A model generated the notes under the pieces. It did no database searches. It was not told the origin of the DNA and was given only the letters and a program-made list of their open reading frames with translations. From Parelaphostrongylus tenuis (Eukaryota > Nematoda > Chromadorea > Rhabditida > Metastrongylidae): 64,000 bases of DNA. The translations under genes were made by a program, and so were the position numbers. Of the stretch, positions 48,358 to 59,723 are shown in pieces. Where the stretch lies: contig JAHQIW010004735.1 in assembly GCA_019055375.1 (NCBI GenBank), forward strand, positions 1 to 64,000. The letters run 5' to 3'. Every line of letters begins with the position of its first letter. The stretch's first letter is position 1.

Positions 48358-48715
48358 TCTGTAGCGCTCGCCCCCGTATGGGTGCAAAACGCGGGTTTGA
48401 CTCCCGTCTGAAGCCGAATTTTTGCTCAGCTCACCACTCAATTCTCTTAGGTATAAGAAGGCTTTTTGGCCCTTGTGGAGAGTTGTGGTCCCACCAGTTC
48501 TTGAAGTAATTACTCAGTTGAAGTCTATAAGTAAGAATTACGACAGCATGCTTAGGCTCAAGCTGAAAAAATTCGTGGGTCACATCACTTCACTAGCTTC
48601 TCTTTATTTTATCGTTTCTTTCCTCTTCGAGAGGCTGAAACTCCATTGGAAAGAGTGGGACACGGGTTCAACTCCCGCCCGAGGTTCAAATTTTTGCAAA
48701 TCACGTGGTTAACTC
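48358..48715 (+). repeat. two tRNA-like right arms
   Basis: First unit 48358-48455: GCGGGTTTGACTCCCGTCTG with edge TCAGCTCACCACTCAATTCT. Second unit 48625-48715: GGGTTCAACTCCCGCCCGAG with edge TTTTTGCAAATCACGTGG. CCCTTGTGGAGAGTTGTGGT between them belongs to the short MITE family of 37193. Confidence 0.45.
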
Positions 48716-48848
48716 CACAGCTTTTAGGGCCGTATTTGGGTCTCTTTCAATGCTCTTACATTATCAAAGAGAATCTCAAGATATCTTAGAAAGCTTTAGA
48801 TTGACCAGACTTGATTTTTACTCTTCCGCTCAACACGGGATTGGGTAC

Positions 48849-49730
48849 TTGTCTGTCGAACGGCGACGAATGAATATTCGACCTCATTCGTTGGAGGAGA
48901 CTTTTTCATAGGGAGTGTTAGTAATCAGGCGAAAGCTTGAATCTTTGGCTATAGCCGTACATGGCCGGTTTTTTCAAAACATCCTTTTACAGCGCTGTAA
49001 AATGCATAATAAGACTAGTTTTTACACGACCGCGGGTTTTTAAAAATTATCTGGCTTATATTTCACTGGACAAAACTCCTTCCTTAGACTGCTGGTGCTC
49101 TTTCGATAGTACAAGTCTCGAGGAACTCAAGAATGCGGTTGCTTTTTCGAAAAGCTCTTTTCATAGCGTTGTAGGGAAAAGAAAACATTCGTGTTCAACA
49201 CCTCGCCGAGCAGAGCTTTTTTGGACTACTAGTGATCATTAGATAGCGTGAGCTTCAGTGATTCCAACGGTGTGCTTATTCTGTGGAAATGCCTTCTAGA
49301 AGGGAATGCAAGATCGAGTTTTACATTTTCGGCGAGCTTGTTTACCGACTGTTGTTCCACGGGGCGAGGCCTGGACGATCAAACGCGTTAGACTTGTGTT
49401 TCCCTTCAAGTGGGAATTTTTCTTCGCTTTGAGAGAAACTCCAGATAAAACGATTGACTCAGATGCTATGAAATTTCCTCGACACGTTGATGTACTTTCC
49501 ATGCTCCCAGCGATTTATACGTATGACAACGATAGAAGCGCGCGGCGGGTGTGAAACATAATTTTATTTTGGACTTTAAAGCGTAATAGAAACTTGTTTG
49601 GAAAGACCGATCACGTGGGGCTCTTGCCAGAGATTTAAGCTTCTACATGATTGCCAACATCCTATGAAAAATTTCTTGTCCAGCAATTTCGTTTGAATAT
49701 TCATTTGTCGCCGTCTAACAGAAAAGACTT
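48849..49730. repeat. fold-back element (type D)
   Basis: TTGTCTGTCGAACGGCGACG and AATGAATATTCGACC return inverted as AATATTCATTTGTCGCCGTC near 49695-49715. The arms contain TACAGCGCTGTAAAATGCAT. Related to 35783-36854 and 60034-60911. Confidence 0.6.
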
Positions 49731-50415
49731 CGTGATTGTAAGGTTATAGGCCTAGTTGAACTCGTAATCGATCTAGCCCAGAGTTCTTACTTGATAAGCC
49801 AAACCCTCAAGATTGCCAAAGAACAGTGTTCTCAGTAGTTCGATGCTCCTTGGTCAGTTCGATTGATCCTGTCCTCTGATCAAGAAGTGCTGATCTATTT
49901 TCTCAATCCCGAGGTCAATCGATAATCGATCCTGGGAATTGTGCTTTTGAAGTTGGAGGAGAACTGGCTTTGCAGGAGAATAGTCTGGTCGGTGGGCCAT
50001 TGTCGAGTTGTAACCTCTTTAGATCGAATCTTAAAGGTAACCTTGAATTTTAGCTTATCAAGGTAGGACTGGGAAACTGGTGAACAATCGCGAGGATGGT
50101 AGATAGTCGGTCCGAGGGATTTTGCTCAGTGCCATTTGGTGAACCACCCTTGAAGAGGAATACTGGGTGGGCCAGGGTCATTGGTGGTTTGTAACCCCTG
50201 CATATCGAATACTCATGATAACAACCTATTCTTGGCTTATCAATGAAGACCACGGACCTGCGGGACAACGCCGAGGTCAATGGATCGCCGGTCTTGGGAT
50301 TTTCAAGTCATTTTCTCAAATACTTTGTGACCTCTATCTTGAAAGTTTCGGATTCTCTTTGTTGACGATGATCGCCTCTATGCAGACTATCCTGGTGACG
50401 ATTGATCTCCTAAGT
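49731..50415. other. upstream of CCDC47; internal direct repeats
   Basis: Two similar half-units follow each other: CTTATCAAGGTAGGACTGGG against GGCTTATCAATGAAGACCAC, and GGTCGGTGGGCCATTGTCGA against GGTGGGCCAGGGTCATTGGT. I see a diverged tandem repeat of about 170 bp but no gene. The CCDC47 promoter should lie here. Confidence 0.35.
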
Positions 50416-50425
50416 GATGTTTCAG
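50416..50425 (+). promoter_or_regulatory. probable spliced-leader acceptor of CCDC47
   Basis: TGATGTTTCAG ends 13 nt before the ATG at 50439, with no upstream coding exon. This is the usual placing of a nematode trans-splice acceptor. Confidence 0.5.
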
Positions 50426-50438
50426 AGACTTGACTTCG

Positions 50439-53400
50439 ATGAAGTTCTCGTTAATAGTCTTATCGGTTTGCTTGGCCTTCAACCGATATGCCGCTCCGAC
50501 TCAAGCCGAGCAAGAAGAGAATGAATTCGCCGAGTTTGAGGTGAGCACCTGCCTTCTTGGTTGTGTAGTTACCTGTTGTTTTCTTCGTTATGCTGATTCC
50601 AGCTTTACAAAGTTCTTACCAAGGTTATGCTCTTCAAGAAAATAAATATATTTAGGACGAAGAGGTTGAAGAACCCGAGTTACAGACGTCGACCGATGCC
50701 GCTGGAGAAAACAAGGATATCGAACGAAATGTTCAAAATCAGGTGGGGAGAATGTTCTGTAACGGTGTAATCCTTGATTCCTCAGTCTCTAAGCCCTACT
50801 TCGATCTCTAAATCCATTAAATTCCATACTTTAATGGTGTTTTTCTAAGTGTTCTCTCTTATTTTTCAGAGAAAATGGTACGGTACGTTTTTTCTATTCT
50901 CTCTGAATTTATGCATAGAAAGCTATAGATGGTTTGTATCTTCCTAATGACACTGGAGTCAGATTTTCCCACAATTTTAGAAGGTGGATGATTTTGATGA
51001 CGACTATGGCGTTGTCGAGGATGAAGAGGAGCTGAGGGAAGAGGAGGAGGAACAACCCCAACCAATCCAAGCGCTGAAATTCGCCGACGTTAGTTTTTTG
51101 CCATTTTTTTTCAAATTTCTTCCATGATTCTAGGTGACTTCACGATATTTTCGCTATGTTCTCATTAAGGTTTTCCTTATAAATCGGAAGTATTGAACCG
51201 AATTGATGTTAGATCTCTATCATTTGTTTATTGTTACTACTTTTTTAGCAGTGTGACGATGTTATAAATAATCTAAGAGTATTGAGTGGTATGCAAAATA
51301 TTCAACTCCAAGCGGGAGTTGAACCCGCGTTTTTTTCCATAGCGAGGACGTGTGCTACCACTACACCACTGAGACCATCGCCCTGCTATCACTCTTTCCT
51401 CGATAGTAACCAAGTCTTCATAGTCTTTATCAACAAGCAACCAGACCATGACGAGCTTTCATGAGATTGAGCAGCGAAATTGTTTATTGGAGAACTTATT
51501 GAGTACAGTTTAGTGTCACAGGAATTAACGGCTAACGTTTCGCTCTTCCTCTACACTTAGAATCCCTCTCTGAAGCCTTGGAAAGGTCAAATTGACTCGT
51601 AGTCTACTAGTCAGATACTTTCGTACTCCAGAAGATCAATGTGGTAGACGAATTTTGGCTAACAGATTATAATACGCTGGAACTTTATTGTACTCTATTG
51701 TATTTGATGAATCTTCTATCAACAATTTCGCTCGTGTACATAAGGAAAAATTCTGAAGTGCTCTTTCTATGTCGAGAATAATTGGTTGTCGCTTCTGGTA
51801 GTATCTATTGACACTGGTCCTTCGGGCGTTGTCATAGAAAGAATTTTACTGCAAATGGCTTCATTGCCGTGTCTTATTGCATTTCAGTAAACCGGAGAAA
51901 GAGAACGCAGAATATAATAACGAAACGAATAACAGGATGTTCCAGGTACCGGCTCATTTCCGTTCGAACTGGGCTTCATATCAAGTGGAGGCGTTGGTAC
52001 TTGCCGTAATAGCAATGTACCTACTGAACTATGTGATTGGTCGAAATACTAATCAGTCAATAGCTCTGGAGTGGTTCGATAACGTCCGAGGACTTCTTGA
52101 GCAACAATTTGCCTTGGTTAGTTCGTATCGAGTCGTCTTAGTGCAAAAAGGAATGGCAAATCTCTATGTAATGCTTAATGAACTACCTTTCTTAATACAC
52201 AGCTCGCGCGACGTTGCTTCATTTTCTTCAAAAATGATGGCTAACGTTTCGACGATTTCACTTCCTCAGAGCCGCAAAACTGCTCATATGGAAGAGGTCA
52301 CCAGTGTGTTACCACACACGACTAATCAATAATCAATCGATAATAGCCGATAATCAATAGTAGTAATACTCATCGTGACAATGCAGTGGTGATCTTTCTC
52401 TTTTCAGTGGTAAAACGGCTTCGTAGAAGGCGAAATCGTTGGGATTCAGCATCGTTTCTGAAGAAAACATATCAATGTCGCGCTAACCTTATAAAAAAAA
52501 GGCATTTTCCCGAGATAAATCTTGTTTTTGTGCCGAGAATTATTGATAGTCGGTGGTTTGAATTGTAAACATTACCTTGGTAGCGATGATTGTTTTTCAT
52601 TTATTGCTATATGGAATCGTATTTCAAGGTTGGAGATGACGGAGTGAATACATATCCTGAAAGTGGTGCTGCTGTCCAACGCGAAACTGATTGTTCGTAC
52701 GCTGTTTGGTGCTCAGGACGTGTTGGAGTGAATGGGATGCTTATTCAGGTGTTTTTTTTTCTTCTACTTTCTTCTTTTCATCTGTTTTGCCAGCATTGTT
52801 TTATTAATGTTCCATATCTATCGTAGTATGAAATTTAGACGCTAGTAAAGAGTCATGGTTCCATCAGTCTTCCAAGTTTAAGCCTAAGCGTGCTCTCATG
52901 ATTTCTTATCCAGAGAATCGTTAAAAAATTGTTTTGGAAATTGATGGAACCACAGCTTCCCACAAGGGCCAAATTTCTCTCGTCCTTCATTGATAGAAAG
53001 AATAAAGCTCTTGTCATTGATAATTCCCTGAAGGATGCGCCATTCTTTCGACCTTATCAAGCTTCCTTCGAGGTGTTTGATAGGGCATATGGGGCCTTTA
53101 CAACGACTCGCGCTGACTTGTCGGTGTACCAGTTCAGCGCTTCCAACTTTACAGACAAGCCTGATACCGATTCCGCTGATTTCGAAGGTAATGAAGGCTT
53201 GGTGAATCTTGAACGCGAATTGCACAATTGACCACGTTTGGTCTCAGGGTACCTCTAACCGTTGCGTCACCCGCGCTGTCTATGGTAAAATAATATGAAA
53301 ATTAAAATTGAGAGGGGATGTACTACGGCATTTCTTGCTTCCCTTCAGGATTTTTTCAGTCGACAATGTTCATTTATCCGTTCTTTTTTATGAAGCTGAT

Positions 53401-56400
53401 TTTCTATCATTAAGAAGTAATTTTTCTCAGTATTCTTTTTTTCCTCAACGTTCTTTTAGATAAAAACAATGAAGCGGCAGGACTTACTGAGTAGGATTAT
53501 GGGTTTGTTTTCACCACAGAAGGATCGCATTACTTTTAAGGTATTCAGAAGCACTCTATTCTATCGTTTTTTGTTAACAAAGTTCTTAATATCTTTGTTG
53601 TCAAAGTACCTTATAGCTAGAATTGGATCCTGGCGAGTTGGACTCTTTTGTGATGGCGTTTGGTCAGAAGAAGGCCGTTGTCAAACAACACAAGGAAATG
53701 CTTGATCTCAGCACTTATACCATTGAGAAAAAGAACACTGCTCAGTTCGGCTTACCACCAAGGTCAGCGGATTTCTGCCGTTTGTAGCCGCCTAGTTCTC
53801 CTCCATATATTGGTTTAGTTTCGTCCTCTACGCGGAACAATCCGAGGCTACCTATGCGATCTTCGAGCCCGGGGTTGCTGCGATCCTTCGTAAATATGAG
53901 AAGGCAATCGAGCACGTCCACATATCGGATCAGTACAGTGGTCCGAAGCCACCAGAGTGGGTTTTCCCTCTTTGAAGCTGGACGGATTAATATCTGTATA
54001 GATTGATTGTTAATGAGAGCTATGAGCACTTTCTAGAGGGGAAACCTATACTCGACTACCAGATGTCGTTCGATTGGTGCAGTTCAGCTTAAATCTTTAC
54101 GAGTGTCGAAGCAAGGATGCCCAGGCTGAACTCCTACATCTCATCTTTTATGTAGTTGACAAGGTTTGCTTACATATCCACTTATAAGCTACTGAATAGA
54201 CTGTTTATTGCCTCTTGTTTAGGTTCGCAAATTCCGTATGAGTAAGGAGGCTAAGGCAAAAGCCGACAAGAGGCGTCGAGAAGTCGAAGAGGCATTCATT
54301 AAAACTACTCATCAGTTACGACAAGAAGCAGCACAGGTAATTTTTGAACTGTCTTTTCAATCTCTTATGATTTTTTATCTGCGTTCATTGTTTTTTTTTT
54401 CTTAGTGCTCCTTCATTTAAGTAGAACGTAAGGTCGTGTTTCTTTTGTACTCCAAAAAAATTCTTTGTCTCACTGCTATTCAGAGGTGTTACGTTCTTAT
54501 TATGTATTTATATTCGTGTATAGTTGTACATACACAAACGTTATGAACATATTTGCTCATGTACACGTACATATTTATGTACATATAATGTGTGTGAGCG
54601 CATGTGGCGCCGTGGTTAGAGGTGCTCTGCGTCGCACACGAGGTCAATGATTCGATCTCGCGCTCATGGCTCACCAAGCCATCCATCCCTCCGGGGTCGG
54701 TAAATTGGTACCAGACAGGTTTCAGACTTGTCTGGGAGGATAAGCAGCACTGACTCGGTTCAGCGGGAGGCCACCGCGAGTCATTGTAAAGGCCAGATAT
54801 GCATTCAATCACCTTAAACGAAGTCAAAAATTGAAGTCGAATGCATGGCGCATCCCTCAGGGATTGATCAACGCCGAGAGCTTTATCCTTTATCCTTTAT
54901 AATGTGTGTATATATATCTGAGAGTGTTGAGTTGAGCAAGACCTTCTACCTCGGCAGGAGTTGACCCCGCGTTTCACCCATAGCGGGGACCAGCGCTGCA
55001 TTACGCCGCCGTGGCCACTGCTTTGTCCCTGTGCTAGCGCGCCTCCGGTACGGGTGGCACGCAGGTTCAGTTCCCGTCTGGGATCGAATGTTTTGCTTAC
55101 CACTCAGCAATTTCACTTGCTTTATATATTCGTCGTGATATACAAGTTATGTTTTCTTTTTTTCTCCTTCGATTACTTAACGTAATAGACAAATTTGTCG
55201 TCTTAGGCACGCCGTGAAGAGAAAACTCGAGAGCGAAAGCAGCGACTTTTGGAAGAAGAGGATCCGGAGAAGCAAAGACGTCTCGAGGTGGTGTTCATTC
55301 TTACTCCTTCTTTTTTATATTTTCTTCCAATTCCATGAAGACACATTCCTCTACACAACATTTAGTTCATTGATTGCAGCTGAATGTGTTATTGGTTTCT
55401 TTTTCTTTTCTATGCAAAATGTTTCACAAAAATCTGAGTCTGGGACGTGTTTCACTTATAACCGTTCTAAGGCATTCAATTCAATGCACGTCTAGTGGGC
55501 TAGGTGAACTAGTATTGATCTCTCTGCATTTCCACTTTAGTGATCCATTTTGTGTCACAGATAATTTGCCAAAATTTATGTTTTTAGTCAGTAGTTTGTT
55601 CAGTACAGGTGCATGAGTGTAGTATAATGCGTCACCTGTAAGCATCCAGCAATTCTCTTTACTCAGCAATTCCCAAATATGTGACAAACATTGCAGTCGA
55701 TTATTTTGAGACCTCGCCAATATTTGCAATTGCCGATTCCTCTGTATTAGGGCAGATCTCCGTGGATCGACTGAAGGAAAAGACCCCGTGCACCTGACGA
55801 GGCTGTAAGGCCGGGACAGGTGTCTTGCATTATATAAGTGCCCATAACAGGCCTCATGAAAGGCTCAGATCACGTTGTCAAATCCTCAGTAATTTGTCGA
55901 GCGAGATTATTTCGCAACGATAGCCTTTACAACTTATTTGTGGAGCTGTCGTTGATGTATCAGAACTAAGTTCGACATTTAGAGAAATATGAATGAATTC
56001 TTAATCTTGTCGCTTGTAGCAGTTGTATGACGTTGTGAATATACATTTAAAAAGTTGAGTGATATGCAGAACGTTCGACTCAGACATGAATCGAACTCGT
56101 ATCTCACCCATGTCGAAGACTAGTACTACACCACAGAGGTCACCGCCGCCATGTCTCTTCGCTCAAGAGAATCCTTTCATTTTGAGAGGTTTGCTCAGAG
56201 TGGCTCTATGTGGACATAGTGGGTTTTGATGAATGTGCTTTAACTTTGTGGAGGTTTTTAGAAGCAGTTATCACATCTCATTACCGCAATGTTTTGCTCA
56301 TGTTTTGAACGTCTTCTATGGGGGAGATTTTTTCTACAATCTACATACCGAATCAAGACTCTTCACCTACAGGTCGTAAATCTTAAATGTGGTCGATAAT

Positions 56401-58445
56401 CTTGTCACTGATTTCTCACTGCTTTGATACACGCACGTTTTGTCTAGTTGTAGGTTTCTTGGTGAACGAATAAATGATGTCATGGACTGTGAACCCATAT
56501 TGGTGCTCATCGGAATAGAATTCTTTTTTGCATTCGACTATTTTTATAGACCTCGCTCAAAGCAATATATTATTTAATAACATATCTTGAGCCTATTATG
56601 AGGTCTGTGATTTGTTTCGGCATTGCAGCCTCATCAGTAGCACTGTGCCTTTCGGTTCAGTCAATACGTTGCAGGGGACATACTTCTCACATATAGGGGA
56701 ATCGGCGCGGAATCAGCACCTATCATGCGATGATTTGTTATTTCGGCATTGCTTCCTTTATTTATAGGGTTTATCCTGCAAGGCATTGACTGAAGCGAAA
56801 GACACCGTACTACTCATGAGGCTGCAATGCCGAAACAGCTGTCTAGCATTGTATAAGTGCCATTACAGACCTCATGATAGGCTCAAGATATGTTATCAGA
56901 ATTTTCTTGTGAAAGTAAATGCCATCAGAATTAGATGAGCGGGAAGCCAGCCACCTCTATGCGAGTCGACTTACCTGAAAACCACGTACTTGTCCTTGGA
57001 ACTGTGACCATGGGGCTGTAAATAGCTGTGTGAGCCCGGAAGTAATGCACTTTAAGTCTTACAGTCATTCTATTGCAGTTCGTAGTGAGCCTTATGAAAC
57101 GCTCTCCGCCTTGGCAACTCGTTCAAAATACGTCTAAATTCAGCCCCGATTCCGCCTCTTAGGAATAATTTTGGCTTTTCGGAAACCTTAATGTATTGTT
57201 CCACTTATTCAAGATGGCTGCCGACCTTTCTTTTATCCAAAAGGATGATCAACACGCGTCCTTTCTCGTCTTTGGTTAGCTACTTCTTCATAGCCTTGCT
57301 AGCCGCTTCTTCATTTGAATCATTGGTAGATAAGTTGGCGCAAGCAAGCGAAACTTGTGGATTTGCAGCGATAAAGGCATTTTGAAAACTATTGTTTTCC
57401 TTTTTAGGACTTTTTTCTTCCCTCTTAACTAAGCCTGCTAACGATTTGCCGACACTGGAAGGATGGAGTACTTGCCTTGTTCGGGGCACGGGGTCTACAC
57501 ACGGACCAAGTCTTTTAAGTATTGCGGAGCACCTACAGTCACTTTGTGGCACGCTCCTGAACCTTACCAGTTGGAATAGAGGCCACTAATATTGACATAT
57601 TGTTGTCAACCTTCTAAAAGTAGAATCAGGTTTTTAGGGCTCAGTTTTTCTCGTTTTTTTTCCAAATTTTTATTGGTCAAGGCTCGTTTTCCGTATAGCG
57701 AAGTGGTTGAGCAGGCGAAATTTTGTACAACAAGACAATAATGTTCATTTGATTATTCAACATCAAAACAAGAAAGGACGGGTCTGAGCTAAGCCTCTTC
57801 TAGGTAATGAAGCTTTCAACTCAACAATATATATTCATTTTCGTGGGAAAGTAAGGTGGAGCTCGATTAACCCAAGGATGTGGACTAACATCGAGTACTA
57901 ACAGCAGAAAGAGTGATAGCAGAACAAGTGTTCCGGTAGTGCAGTGATTAGCACGCGCCCTCGAGAAGGGTGGGACTTGGGTTCAATTCCGCCGGAGGTC
58001 CGAAATTTGACATATCATTCAGACTGAACGTCATCTATACAAGTTATAGCTGAGTGAGATTTTGACGTAGCGCGGTTTGGTACGAATTGTATCATATGAT
58101 TCTCAAAGGGAAAACGTCATTACACGCCTACTAGAACGTTAAGATAGGAAGAATTTCTGCACATTAGCATCTTACTTTTTCTTCCTTTCATTTTACTAAG
58201 CAGGTATTTCAGACATGTTTTGTATCAGAGTAGAATATTTCTGACATGGATGGATAAGGCAGAGTTGACAAAAATGGAATGCTCCTGTTTTCCTTACACT
58301 GTTTACTCCTATTTTCGTCATGCATTCGCAGTTGGTCGGTTTTTGGACTTTCAAAACGATTGTTTTTTTTTTTCAGAAACTCGAGATAAAACGTGAGGCG
58401 AAGGCAAAGCAACCAAAAATGAAGCAGTTGAAGGTGAAGATGTAA
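50439..58445 (+). CDS. ccdc-47: CCDC47 homologue (ER translocon PAT complex)
   Basis: CCDC47 is an ER membrane protein that works with Asterix in the PAT complex at the multipass translocon and affects ER calcium. Exons: 50439-50540, 50656-50742, 50981-51088, 51888-52116, 52629-52748, 53460-53540, 53617-53762, 53819-53956, 54037-54163, 54223-54336, 55207-55287, 58377-58445. Signal peptide MKFSLIVLSVCLAFN, acidic luminal part, one membrane span (ALVLAVIAMYLLNYVIG), then WCSGRVGVNGMLIQ, KRQDLL, HISDQYSGPK, and a basic coiled-coil tail with EEDPEKQRRLE and MKQLKVKM. About 465 residues, near human 483. Phases fit everywhere except exon 3 to exon 4, where a small exon of 3n+2 bases seems missing. 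The weak start codon TTG nine bases upstream was not chosen. Confidence 0.92.
51270..51410 (-). repeat. tRNA-like repeat arm in CCDC47 intron 3
   Basis: Edge GTATTGAGTGGTATGCAAAA on the plus strand. The minus strand has GGTCTCAGTGGTGTAGTGGT, AGCACACGTCCTCGCTATGG and GCGGGTTCAACTCCCGCTTG: a D-arm and T-arm in tRNA order. Confidence 0.6.
52849..52975. repeat. short inverted-repeat element (MITE-like)
   Basis: GTCATGGTTCCATCAGTCTT and GGAAATTGATGGAACCACAG are inverted ends, with AAGCCTAAGCGTGCTCTCAT inside. Same family as 37193-37318. CCDC47 intron 5. Confidence 0.6.
52995..53275 (-). mobile_element. SINE family 1 copy, reverse, in CCDC47 intron 5
   Basis: Minus-strand head GCGGGTGACGCAACGGTTAG, later AGTCATTG-like GTCGTTGTAAAGGCCCCATA and the tail ATTATCAATGACAAGAGCTT. 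The B box is worn. Confidence 0.6.
54596..54899 (+). mobile_element. SINE family 1 copy, best preserved, in CCDC47 intron 10
   Basis: Head GAGCGCATGTGGCGCCGTGG, TTAGAGGTGCTCTGCGTCGC, B box ATGATTCGATCTCGCGCTCA (acceptor-like stem GAGCGC/GCGCTC). Body GGGGTCGGTAAATTGGTACC, TTGTCTGGGAGGATAAGCAG, GGCCAGATATGCATTCAATC, GGATTGATCAACGCCGAGAG. It ends in a TTTATCC pentamer/heptamer repeat, the 3' tail of the family. Confidence 0.85.
54915..55115. repeat. fold-back element with a tRNA-like unit in each arm
   Basis: Edges GAGTGTTGAGTTGAGCAAGA and TTTTGCTTACCACTCAGCAA are inverted copies. Left unit, minus strand: GCCACGGCGGCGTAATGCAG and CGCGGGGTCAACTCCTGCC. Right unit, plus strand: TGCTAGCGCGCCTCCGGTAC and CGCAGGTTCAGTTCCCGTCT. 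CCDC47 intron 10, directly after the SINE copy. Confidence 0.65.
55745..55920 (+). repeat. hammerhead-bearing repeat (type B), single arm
   Basis: Hammerhead relic at 55788-55830: GUGCAC, CUGACGA (55794-55800), GGC-UGUAAG-GCC, then GGGA in place of GAAA, CAGGUGUC, UUGCAU. The type B right flank follows (CAGGCCTCATGAAAGGCTCA). Inactive by the changed GAAA. CCDC47 intron 11. Confidence 0.55.
56050..56170 (-). repeat. tRNA-like repeat arm in CCDC47 intron 11
   Basis: Edge AAAGTTGAGTGATATGCAGA. The minus strand has ACCTCTGTGGTGTAGTACTA and ACGAGTTCGATTCATGTCTG. Left-arm form. Confidence 0.5.
56540..56905. repeat. fold-back element with hammerhead relics in both arms (type B)
   Basis: The left arm AGACCTCGCTCAAAGCAATA and TTGAGCCTATTATGAGGTCT mirrors CAGACCTCATGATAGGCTCA in the right arm. 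Minus relic 56600-56645: GUGCUA, CUGAUGA, GGC-UGCAAU-GCC, GAAA, with stem III lost. Plus relic 56806-56850: CUCAUGA (G5 changed), GGC-UGCAAU-GCC, GAAA, CAGCUGUC. CCDC47 intron 11. Confidence 0.6.
56906..57929. other. CCDC47 intron 11, nothing recognised
   Basis: No supported exon, although an extra small CCDC47 exon could be hidden between exons 11 and 12 because vertebrate proteins have some further residues there. Confidence 0.3.
57930..58020 (+). repeat. tRNA-like repeat arm in CCDC47 intron 11
   Basis: TTCCGGTAGTGCAGTGATTA, GCACGCGCCCTCGAGAAGGG, TTGGGTTCAATTCCGCCGGA: D-arm, anticodon-like and T-arm blocks in order, acceptor-like ends TTCCGG and CCGGAG. Right-arm form. Confidence 0.55.
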
Positions 58446-59072
58446 AGAGATTACTGTTGTTTTTGCAATCTTATCTGTGTTATATAGAGTGTTTTGTTGT
58501 TACAACTGAATATTGTTGTTGATATGTTGATCTATCATGATGTGATGGAGATTTTTGTAGATGTCTCTTTTAAGTTATTACTTTCATCGATTAACGCTTT
58601 TGTTTGTTGTAATTAAGTGTAGAAATACGCTCTGAGAAGGAGTCGTACCCTATATCATTTTACTCGTGAATATGTAATCATTGTTGAATTCGCCTGCAGT
58701 CTTTATTTCTTGTCTCCATCGTTTTGCTTTTGTTTATTTTAATAGGTTTTGTTACGAACAGGTCATAGTTTGTTGATAATCTAATGAAAAGTACTTAATT
58801 TTTACAAACCACTACAATAGTTGTGTTGATCAGACAGTGCTGGGCTGCTGATAATCAGTCCATGAACTGTTATGTTTATGAACTGCTACTGAGTTCTATC
58901 GAGAGAGAAAGTATAAAAAGTGACATCCATTGATCTGAAGACCAGCCAATTGGTATTTGTGACAATTATTGACATCGCTAGGATTCTTACTTGAATGCTA
59001 TGTAGATCACTAAGTTGACTGGATAGACCACTTGTCTCCCATCTTGTGGATTTAATATTTGATCCATACTAA
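58446..59072. other. CCDC47 3' region and spacer to GALT
   Basis: T-rich DNA after the stop codon at 58445, which should hold the 3' untranslated region. No clean AATAAA was found close to the stop. Confidence 0.35.
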
Positions 59073-59366
59073 ACACGCGTGCGTGTAGCACAGCGATTAG
59101 AAGTGCTCTGTAGCGCAAACGTGTTCGGTGGTTCGATCCTGTGCTCATGATTCATTAGGCCTTCCTTCCATCCCTCTGGGCTCGGTAAAGTTTTATCAGA
59201 CTTGCCTGAAGGAAAAACACCACTGAATGGGTACAACGGTACGCAAGTGCGACTTACCGTAAAGGCCTAGATATGCACTCAGTCACCTCTTACGATGCTC
59301 GGTAAGGTGGGATGATTGCGCTTCCTCCAGAGATTGACCAATGTTTAGAGTTTTAACCTGTCCTTT
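59073..59366 (+). mobile_element. SINE family 1 copy between CCDC47 and GALT
   Basis: Head GCGTGTAGCACAGCGATTAG, B box GGTGGTTCGATCCTGTGCTC, body GGGCTCGGTAAAGTTTTATC, AGGCCTAGATATGCACTCAG, ending GATTGACCAATGTTTAGAG. Confidence 0.7.
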
Positions 59367-59529
59367 CATGTGGATTTCTCTATGAAGAAGAATATAGCAC
59401 TACACAGGATGGCGTTTTTTTTTACTCTTGCAAAAGGAATTTACTCAACCACTTAGTGGTCATTCAAAATAATGCCTTTCCCATTCCATCACCGCAATTC
59501 AATTATAATCTATAAGATTAGTATATCAA

Positions 59530-59650
59530 GAATACTGAGTGCTGTGCAAAATTGAACCTTGGGCGGAAATCGACCCACGGTCCCATCCTGTGCGGAAGCA
59601 CGTTGAACCACTGCACCACCGAATCTAGTGCCTAATTTTGACACCAGTGA
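59530..59650 (-). repeat. tRNA-like repeat arm upstream of GALT
   Basis: Edge AATACTGAGTGCTGTGCAAA. The minus strand has GATTCGGTGGTGCAGTGGTT, CAACGTGCTTCCGCACAGGA and CCGTGGGTCGATTTCCGCCC. Confidence 0.55.
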
Positions 59651-59711
59651 ACAGTCTGCCTTGCCATACCCCTTCCTATATTGCTGGCTATTAACTAATT
59701 GGTTCTGTTAG

Positions 59712-59719
59712 ATTTCCAG
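59712..59719 (+). promoter_or_regulatory. probable spliced-leader acceptor of GALT
   Basis: ATTTCCAG ends four bases before the ATG at 59724, with no upstream coding exon. Typical trans-splice placing. Confidence 0.5.
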
Positions 59720-59723
59720 GCAT

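Noticed and set aside
50870..50882. A possible 13 nt CCDC47 microexon between TTTTTCAG and GTACGT
   Set aside because: It would shift the frame between exons 2 and 3, which otherwise join perfectly in phase 0.
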